Part shown: piece after piece, positions 8,401 through 12,257 of the stretch | Layout of the letters: each line of letters starts with the position of its first letter | Numbering within the stretch: position 1 is the first letter of the stretch | Source: Rhizobiaceae bacterium | Lineage (GTDB): Bacteria > Pseudomonadota > Alphaproteobacteria > Rhizobiales > Rhizobiaceae | Length of the DNA: 12,257 bases | Assembly: GCA_004299545.1 (NCBI GenBank) | Contig: SCRB01000091.1 | Coordinates: 1-12,257, forward strand | Reading direction: 5' to 3' | Translations under genes and position numbers: made by a program | Notes under the pieces: generated by a model | Databases searched by the model: none | Seen by the model: the letters and a program-made list of their open reading frames with translations, nothing else | What the model was told of the DNA's origin: nothing

Positions 8401-8893
8401 AATCGAAGATCTGGCCCTGCGCTACCTTCGTCTCAGAAGTGGCAGTCTGGTCACCGAACACAGCATTCGCGCCTATCGCGACAAACACCGCAGCGCCATG
8501 ATGAACCGGGCATCCGAAGCATTCCGGCTGATCACCCGCGATGAATATACCGGCCTTGCGACGCGGCCCGAAAAGGATCGTGAGGCGCTGATCGGTCTGT
8601 CACGGCACGGTGGCTCCAAGCTAGCTGTCGAGATGTCGAAGGGAACGCAGTTTCAACTGTATCTGGCACTGCGTCTTGCCGGATACGAGGAATTCGCGAC
8701 GGCTCGACCGTCGGTGCCGTTCATCGCAGATGACATCATGGAGACGTTCGATGAGCCGCGCTCGGAAGAAGTGTTTCGGCTATTCGGGCAGATGGCTTGG
8801 GTCGGACAGGTCGTTTACCTCACCCATCATCGACATCTATGCGATATTGCCACGCAAGTTGTGCCGCATGTGAAAGTTCATGAAATCGCGTAG
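5411..8893 (+). CDS. Rad50/SbcC-type coiled-coil ATPase (YhaN-like AAA_27 family)
   Basis: This is a 1160-residue SMC-like ATPase. The N-terminal half of the nucleotide-binding head has Walker A GLNEAGKST (36-44). The C-terminal half has an ABC-type signature MSKGTQFQLYLALRLA (1075-1090), Walker B VPFIADD (1102-1108) followed by FDE (1113-1115), and an H-loop-like YLTHH (1136-1140). Between them, about 190-1010 is rich in E, K, R, A, L and Q and predicts long coiled coils. The opening LTRYGKFTDYSIDFG and the segment around FSLDDQTLEDGG (from about 125) are typical of YhaN-like proteins. No CxxC is present: the only cysteines are isolated, so the Rad50 zinc hook is absent. CGGAGA eight bases upstream and the TGATG overlap support the start and coupling to the nuclease gene. 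By family it binds DNA ends and gates the Mre11-like nuclease with ATP. The gene is intact; its role in defence or repair is inferred. Confidence 0.88.
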   Translation: MRLRRLDLTRYGKFTDYSIDFGEHVAGTPDLHIVYGLNEAGKSTSLSAYLDLLFGIEERTKYGFLHQGKAMEIGACLEFDGQTHEFKRVKQRSNSLLNENGQPVNEAILGIPLAGLTRDAYHMMFSLDDQTLEDGGNAILESKGDLGELLFSASAGLAGISSILEAANAEADGIFRKRASSTKIAGLKRQIADLKSQREEIDVQASAYRTLTTALEQAEAAYDAVMKEIGAAKARQDEIARILRAHPLTAEYRRRQEELVEFRDLPQPPAEWASALPDLIVEETRLQTQMAGIGEREAKIREELESLVVENRLLDMSDRLERLADADARYATAQEDLPKRREALSESNREVDLILTTLGQVKVEDPRSLLISAATIGTLRDLISEKSGVDVARQSAEKEHDAARQALEAGQRARKMLDGQAAQIDAGKIAQLQSTLSRLHDGNLVAELRLADRAVPAKHQDFEDAVVGLHPWIGDGDALRHLSPPSANRVEIWKAAFNEIEKRRTQIIEREREFSTKQEEDAARLSALRDTVDIMDDEEAKAALLKRDEAWSRHMSVLDRETAGCFEILMRKTDASAAARLNSVRELEELRSLTAGLAATRASVDRQRQLLKEINEELQALRREIRSETPIEIELSDTAPVGSWLTRISQRVGTRASALIAWDDLRRARRDVEEAQAAIATEQQSLAATLTDVGISVDDLDLAALMRAADNVLSDHAAAQTKRVEFDKRLGDLEAAAAQRNAALDEAVTASEKWQNGWETALASTWFADRKGSVGAVRELLDAITGLPEALRQQDDLRHRIGSMEADREAFLETVAHLYDALSGTFDDSNPLEAAKALIQRHEQARQVEAKRQERDKALADLAAERELLDGEIAVHAAHKKEMTDFFQVDALVDVRQRFDLCREKNDLVEQQNKLERQIVAEMQAPSLAAATASLVDVDLAELQREQAELATRLQDLDGRVKELFADKARATDRLTAIGGDDAAARLEASRHTLLLEIEDLALRYLRLRSGSLVTEHSIRAYRDKHRSAMMNRASEAFRLITRDEYTGLATRPEKDREALIGLSRHGGSKLAVEMSKGTQFQLYLALRLAGYEEFATARPSVPFIADDIMETFDEPRSEEVFRLFGQMAWVGQVVYLTHHRHLCDIATQVVPHVKVHEIA

Positions 8894-9112
8894 ACGATTG
8901 AATGCGGTGCCGGCACATTCTCCCGCGGTAAGGATATAACGTCGCGTTTGGGGCCGAAACCAGCCTGTCCGGTTTTGGTGTCTGATCGTGGGGAATTGCC
9001 GTTCTGGCAGACGAAAGACGCTCCCGGCGGGCCGGGATGATCGCGGGACCAATCCGACAAGCAGATACGTTGTAGATGCGAGACCGCGGATACCCTCATC
9101 CTCCCCGAGTCC
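8894..9112. other. Convergent intergenic region, no recognisable gene
   Basis: 219 bp lie between the stop of the coiled-coil ATPase gene and the stop of the oppositely oriented oxidoreductase. I see no gene, tRNA, integrase or att-like repeat. A minus-strand frame is open through it, but it also runs into both neighbours and its product resembles nothing I know. A 10-bp palindrome GTGCCGGCAC (8907-8916) and one short hairpin are the only structures. It marks the junction between the defence-type cluster and the redox genes. Confidence 0.6.
9022..9037. terminator. Possible terminator hairpin between convergent genes
   Basis: TCCCGG, CGGG loop, CCGGGA form a six-bp GC-rich stem with a four-base loop. 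The T-tract is poor on both strands: on the minus strand the stem is followed by GCGTCTTTCG, and on the plus strand by nothing T-rich. Its place between two converging genes is where a bidirectional terminator would be expected. The call is weak. Confidence 0.25.
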
Positions 9113-10030
9113 TCACGGACGAATGCGAATAACGGTCTTGCCCGCCCGCCGCCCTGTCGAGTTGAAGGTGGCGACGGCATCGTCGAGGGCCGAGACCTTG
9201 CCGATATTCGTCCGCAGCCGTCCGTCCCGCACCCGTTGAACGATCTCAGCAAGCTGCGCGCGATCGGCCTCGACGACGAAGTCGATCGTCAGGCCGTCGG
9301 CGGGTCGAACATCCGTTGGCGCGACGACCGTTACAAGCGCACCGCCCGCGCGGATCAGGGCTGCCGACCGCTTCTGGATGTCGCCGCCGATGACGTCGAA
9401 CACCAGATCGACGCCGCCAACGTCTTCCAGCGTATCGTTCCCGAGGTCGATGAATTCATTCGCGCCGAAGTCGAGCGCCTTCTGACGGTCGGCTGAGCGT
9501 CCGGTGCCGATGACATAGGCGCCGGCCTCTCGTGCGAGCTGCGTCACCATCGAACCGACGGCACCGGCCGCGCCGTGAGCGAGCACGCTCTGCCCCGACT
9601 GAAGGCGGCCATGCTGGAACAGGCCCTGCCACGCGGTCAGACCCGAGATCGGCAAGCTCGCGCCCGCCGCGAAATCGACATCGCCGGGCAACGGCGCGAG
9701 GTTGCGTGCCTCCATGGCGACATAATCGGCGAGCGTGCCGTCGCGATGCCAATCCGACAGGCCGAACACCCGCTGCCCTACCGACAGCCCGGTTGTCCCA
9801 TAGCCGAGCGCGGTGACCACACCGGCCAGTTCATGACCGAGGATCGACGGCGTCCGGTCGCGGAAGGCGCGGTCGGCCCAGGTCGACGGCCATTCCAGTT
9901 CGGTGTTGACGAATCCTGCCGCATGGATCTGAACGACGACGTCGTTGATCGCGGCCTGCGGCTCGGGCCGATCCACCAGCTCCATTCCAGCCGTTCCTGC
10001 GTTCTGGTCCGTTACAACGATTGCTTTCAT
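9113..10030 (-). CDS. Zinc-independent quinone-oxidoreductase-like MDR enzyme (NADP-dependent)
   Basis: This is a 305-residue cytoplasmic oxidoreductase of the medium-chain dehydrogenase/reductase superfamily. The N-terminal GroES-like domain carries GHELAGVV (65-72). The Rossmann domain has HGAAGAVGSMVTQLA (152-166), the AxGxVG type seen in quinone oxidoreductases, with a cofactor-contact region near GTGRSADRQ (175-183). The protein has no cysteine at all, so neither catalytic nor structural zinc can be bound in the usual way. It should therefore use NAD(P)H to reduce quinones or activated alkenes; the true substrate cannot be read from sequence. The frame is open 23 codons further upstream, but ATG at 10030 is preferred because MKAIVV is the usual family start and GAGGAGA lies eight bases before it. 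It is divergent from a LysR-type gene, the classical arrangement of a regulator and its target. Confidence 0.88.
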   Translation of the reverse strand: MKAIVVTDQNAGTAGMELVDRPEPQAAINDVVVQIHAAGFVNTELEWPSTWADRAFRDRTPSILGHELAGVVTALGYGTTGLSVGQRVFGLSDWHRDGTLADYVAMEARNLAPLPGDVDFAAGASLPISGLTAWQGLFQHGRLQSGQSVLAHGAAGAVGSMVTQLAREAGAYVIGTGRSADRQKALDFGANEFIDLGNDTLEDVGGVDLVFDVIGGDIQKRSAALIRAGGALVTVVAPTDVRPADGLTIDFVVEADRAQLAEIVQRVRDGRLRTNIGKVSALDDAVATFNSTGRRAGKTVIRIRP

Positions 10031-10038
10031 CGGGATTG

Positions 10039-10045
10039 TCTCCTC
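10039..10045 (-). promoter_or_regulatory. Ribosome binding site of the oxidoreductase
   Basis: GAGGAGA on the minus strand lies eight bases before the ATG at 10030. It decides the start against a methionine 23 codons further upstream that would add an unusual basic, histidine-rich leader. Confidence 0.75.
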
Positions 10046-10169
10046 TGCCGTTTGTTCGTGGAAATGCTGCTTGTATGAACAGGCTGTTCGACGTCTCATG
10101 CCTCGCTATCGGGCGGCGTTTTTGCCGGCCTCGATCGTCGCAGCGCCGGACAAAAATTGCCAATAGCCG

Positions 10170-10188
10170 GCATGTATAGTTTTCATGC
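10170..10188. promoter_or_regulatory. Putative LysR-type operator (GCATG-N9-CATGC)
   Basis: A perfect five-base inverted repeat, GCATG, nine AT-rich bases (TATAGTTTT), CATGC, lies in the 230-bp region between the divergent oxidoreductase and LysR-type genes. It contains T10173-N11-A10185, the standard LysR-box form. Imperfect outer arms (CCGG on both sides, AAT/ATT beyond) extend the symmetry. TATAGT at 10175-10180 inside it resembles a -10 element for the regulator gene, which would fit autorepression. I find no good -35 at the right distance, so the promoter itself is uncertain. Direct binding is inferred. Confidence 0.45.
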
Positions 10189-10260
10189 GGGCCGGTAATT
10201 GCAGCATTTGTAAGCCTGCCCGGCCTGGAAGCGCTGCGGGAAAGGCGGAGGGAAAGGATA

Positions 10261-11136
10261 ATGGAACTCAACCAGATCAGATATTTTCTGAACCTGGCGG
10301 ATACCCTCAACTTCACTGAGGCAGCCATGCGAAGCGGCGTGTCCCAGCCCACGCTCACCCGCGCGATCCAGCGGCTCGAACAGGAGTTGGGCGGAACGCT
10401 GGTCTACCGCGACGGCAAGGACAGCCGGCTGACGGCGCTTGGCCGTGATATTCGATCCGAATTCGCCGCGATCGCGGACAGTGAGCAGCGGGTTCGGGCG
10501 ATATCCCTCAATCGGGTTCGCGGCCGCCGGGAGACTTTGACACTGGGCATCGTCAACACCATCGCACCGGGACTGATTACCGGCTTCGTTGCGCACGCCC
10601 TGCGACAGATGCCGATGCTGGAACTGGTTCTGAGGCCGATCACCCGCGATGAAGGATTGGAACGCCTGCTCAACGGCCAGATCGACGGCTGCTTCTGCAC
10701 GGACCCGGTTGCCGGAAACAACAAGATCGCCACCGTCGAAATGCTCAGTGAGCGGCTGCTACTGGCGATGGCGCAAGGACACAGCCTGGCAAACCAGGCT
10801 TCGGTTTCGCTGGCCGATCTGTCGGAACAGCCCTATCTCGACCGGCTTCAGTGCGAGTTCCGCTCGCGGGTGCAAAACCACCTGTGCGAACGCGCGATCA
10901 TTATGATCCCAAGACTGCGGTCCGAACGGGAAGATCTGATCCAACAGGCCGTGGCGGAGGGCGCCGGCGTTTGCATGCTGCCCGAGCGATCGGCCATCGT
11001 GGGTGGCCTCGCCTTGCGCCCGGTCGACACGCTGGACCTATCGCGAACGGTCGCATTCCAGTCGATTTCTGGTTCGGGAACAGCGGCGGTGCTGCGGCAG
11101 TTCCGGGTGCTGATCGAGCGGTATCAATGGTCGTGA
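10261..11136 (+). CDS. LysR-type transcriptional regulator
   Basis: This is a 291-residue DNA-binding regulator. The N-terminal winged helix-turn-helix is typical of the family: MELNQIRYFLNLADTLNFTEAA, then SGVSQPTLTRAIQRLEQELGG (about 25-45). A linker helix of about 60-85 and a periplasmic-binding-like effector domain from about 92 follow. GGAGGG at 10247-10252, eight bases upstream, supports the start. It is transcribed away from the MDR oxidoreductase across a region with a LysR-type operator, so that gene and itself are the likely targets. msrB-msrA follow 105 bp downstream on the same strand and might be part of the same response. The effector domain holds five cysteines (C144, C146, C198, C209, C238). 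Two of them sit near the positions of the redox cysteines of OxyR, but the protein is otherwise not a clear OxyR. The inducer is unknown. Confidence 0.9.
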   Translation: MELNQIRYFLNLADTLNFTEAAMRSGVSQPTLTRAIQRLEQELGGTLVYRDGKDSRLTALGRDIRSEFAAIADSEQRVRAISLNRVRGRRETLTLGIVNTIAPGLITGFVAHALRQMPMLELVLRPITRDEGLERLLNGQIDGCFCTDPVAGNNKIATVEMLSERLLLAMAQGHSLANQASVSLADLSEQPYLDRLQCEFRSRVQNHLCERAIIMIPRLRSEREDLIQQAVAEGAGVCMLPERSAIVGGLALRPVDTLDLSRTVAFQSISGSGTAAVLRQFRVLIERYQWS

Positions 11137-11241
11137 ATTCCGCAGGCATGCCCGCGGCACATCGAATCTATAGTCGCGGCGTATTGGACAGCTTCGGATC
11201 GGATATCCATCTTCAACGGCAGGAATTCCAAGGAGGATTTC
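11137..11241 (+). promoter_or_regulatory. Gap before msrB, with strong Shine-Dalgarno
   Basis: 105 bp separate the LysR-type gene from msrB. AAGGAGGA (11230-11237), four bases before the ATG at 11242, is a near-perfect ribosome binding site. TATAGT (11169-11174) resembles a -10 box but has no fitting -35, and TTGGAC (11184-11189) resembles a -35 box without a good -10. A separate msrBA promoter is possible but not shown. Confidence 0.3.
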
Positions 11242-11688
11242 ATGGCAGCATACAGGAAAACGGAAGCCGCGATCGCAAGGCTGTCGCCGGAGGAATATCG
11301 GGTGACGCAACAGAGCGCGACGGAGCGCCCGGGAACCGGCGCGCTTCTCCATAACAAGGAGCCCGGCATCTATGTCGATATCGTCTCGGGCGAGCCGCTT
11401 TTCGCGTCTTCGGACAAATTCGAGTCCGGCTGCGGATGGCCGAGCTTCACCAAGCCGATCGAGCCGGCGAACGTGAATGAACTCAGCGACCACAGTCACG
11501 GTATGATCCGGACCGAAGTGCGTTCGACGCATGGCGACAGCCATCTTGGTCACGTTTTCAATGACGGACCGATCGATCGCGGCGGCCTGCGCTACTGCAT
11601 CAATTCGGCTTCGCTGCGCTTTGTGCCGCGTGACGAGATGGAAAGCCAGGGCTACAGAGACTATCTCAACCAGGTGGAGGACATCTGA
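11242..11688 (+). CDS. msrB: Peptide-methionine (R)-S-oxide reductase MsrB
   Basis: This is a 148-residue enzyme that reduces the R form of methionine sulfoxide in proteins, using thioredoxin for recycling. Family motifs are clear: ERPGTGALL (28-36), SGCGWPSF (62-69), [14 protein letters not shown] (97-110) and the active-site strand [13 protein letters not shown] (117-129). C119 is the catalytic cysteine and C64 the likely resolving one. These are the only two cysteines, so the structural zinc site of the CxxC/CxxC class is absent; this is the zinc-free type. The start is fixed by a strong AAGGAGGA. The TGA overlaps the msrA start by one base, giving coupled synthesis of the two stereospecific reductases. 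No signal peptide is seen, so it acts in the cytoplasm. Confidence 0.96.
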   Translation: MAAYRKTEAAIARLSPEEYRVTQQSATERPGTGALLHNKEPGIYVDIVSGEPLFASSDKFESGCGWPSFTKPIEPANVNELSDHSHGMIRTEVRSTHGDSHLGHVFNDGPIDRGGLRYCINSASLRFVPRDEMESQGYRDYLNQVEDI

Positions 11689-12221
11689 TGACGAGCGAAC
11701 GCGCTGTTCTGGCCGGAGGCTGCTTCTGGGGCATGCAGGACCTGATCCGCAAGCTGCCCGGCGTGGTCTCCACCCGTGTTGGCTACACGGGCGGCGATGT
11801 GCCGAATGCGACCTATCGCAACCATGGCAGCCATGCCGAGGCGATCGAGATCATTTTCGATCCTACGAAGACCAGCTATCGCCGGCTGCTCGAGTTCTTC
11901 TTCCAGATCCATGATCCGACAACGCGGAACCGTCAGGGGAACGACCTGGGCACCAGCTACCGCTCGGCGATCTACTTCACCAGCGATGAGCAGAAGGCCG
12001 TCGCTCTCGACACGATCGCGGATGTGAATGCTTCCGGCCTATGGCCCGGCAAGGTCGTCATATGGCCCGGCAAGGTCGTCACCGAAGTGGAGCCAGTCGG
12101 TGATTTCTGGGAGGCGGAGCCGGAACACCAGGATTATCTCGAGCGTATCCCGAATGGATATACCTGCCATTTTGCGCGGCCCAACTGGGTGTTGCCGCGC
12201 AGACAAAGCGACGCCGCCTGA
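11688..12221 (+). CDS. msrA: Peptide-methionine (S)-S-oxide reductase MsrA, with seven-residue tandem duplication
   Basis: This is a 177-residue enzyme that reduces the S form of methionine sulfoxide. The active-site motif GGCFWG (10-15) has catalytic C12. Further conserved parts are GYTGG (32-36), [13 protein letters not shown] (43-55), [23 protein letters not shown] (71-93) and [12 protein letters not shown] (140-151). C160 in GYTCHF is a candidate resolving cysteine. The start follows GGAGG (11676-11680) and overlaps the msrB stop by one base. The unusual point is [16 protein letters not shown] at 119-134: WPGKVV occurs twice because of a perfect 21-bp tandem repeat. Family members normally have this segment once, just before the VTEV strand that leads into the active-site region. 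The frame is kept and all catalytic motifs remain, so the gene may still be functional, but activity could be changed. Confidence 0.95.
   Translation: MTSERAVLAGGCFWGMQDLIRKLPGVVSTRVGYTGGDVPNATYRNHGSHAEAIEIIFDPTKTSYRRLLEFFFQIHDPTTRNRQGNDLGTSYRSAIYFTSDEQKAVALDTIADVNASGLWPGKVVIWPGKVVTEVEPVGDFWEAEPEHQDYLERIPNGYTCHFARPNWVLPRRQSDAA
12040..12081 (+). repeat. Perfect 21-bp tandem duplication within msrA
   Basis: Two identical 21-bp units (12040-12060 and 12061-12081), each beginning TATGGCCCGG and ending GGTCGTCA, lie head to tail. The flanking bases differ, so there are exactly two copies. The length is a multiple of three, so it adds seven residues without a frameshift. It looks like a recent replication-slippage event. 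Confidence 0.95.
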
Positions 12222-12235
12222 CATACCCAGTGGCT

Positions 12236-12251
12236 CGTGGCGTTAGCCGCG
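12236..12251 (+). terminator. Possible hairpin after msrA
   Basis: CGTGGC, loop GTTA, GCCGCG form a six-bp stem with one G-U pair, 15 bases after the msrA stop. The window ends six bases later, so a following T-tract cannot be judged. It would fit the end of the msrBA transcript. Confidence 0.25.
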
Positions 12252-12257
12252 GGCCTG

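Noticed and set aside
9109..9120. Short hairpin GTCC-TCAC-GGAC at the end of the oxidoreductase gene
   Set aside because: It has only four base pairs, overlaps the stop codon and has no T-tract, so it is too weak to call a terminator.
8878..9252. Minus-strand frame (124 codons) spanning the convergent intergenic region
   Set aside because: It overlaps the 3' ends of both neighbours, has no recognisable motif, and is too short for significance at this GC content. A decayed gene remnant cannot be excluded but is not supported.

Overview
The window reads as chromosomal DNA of a GC-rich alphaproteobacterium, probably Rhizobiales-like. That placement is inferred from base composition, codon use and protein style, not from a marker gene. 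About 95% is coding. I see no tRNA, rRNA, CRISPR array, intact insertion sequence or integrase.

Left part (1-8893, all + strand) looks like an anti-phage or DNA-processing island. It opens with the C-terminal part of a TerB-family protein. This is followed, with gene overlaps, by a BrxD-like P-loop ATPase (DUF2791 type) and an Lhr/BrxHI-like DEAD/DEAH superfamily II helicase. That order (TerB protein, ATPase, helicase) is the composition of the Shango defence system (SngA-SngB-SngC). After a 146-bp gap come an Mre11/SbcD-type metallophosphoesterase of the YhaO kind and a 1160-residue Rad50/SbcC-type (YhaN-like) coiled-coil ATPase, joined by a TGATG stop/start overlap. The SbcCD-like pair is not part of the three-gene Shango definition. 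The five-gene cluster is therefore the most interesting thing here: possibly a nuclease-equipped Shango variant, or two neighbouring DNA-end-processing modules.

Right part (8894-12257) looks like ordinary redox-stress housekeeping. A zinc-independent quinone-oxidoreductase-like MDR enzyme (- strand) is divergent from a LysR-type regulator (+ strand). Their shared 230-bp intergenic region carries an inverted repeat with the T-N11-A form of a LysR operator. Downstream of the regulator is an msrB-msrA pair with a TGATG overlap, for repair of oxidised methionine. msrA contains a perfect 21-bp tandem duplication that inserts seven residues.

The island and the redox block meet in a 219-bp convergent intergenic region (8894-9112) without a recognisable gene. 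The 5' part of the TerB gene and the promoter of the defence cluster lie outside the window.
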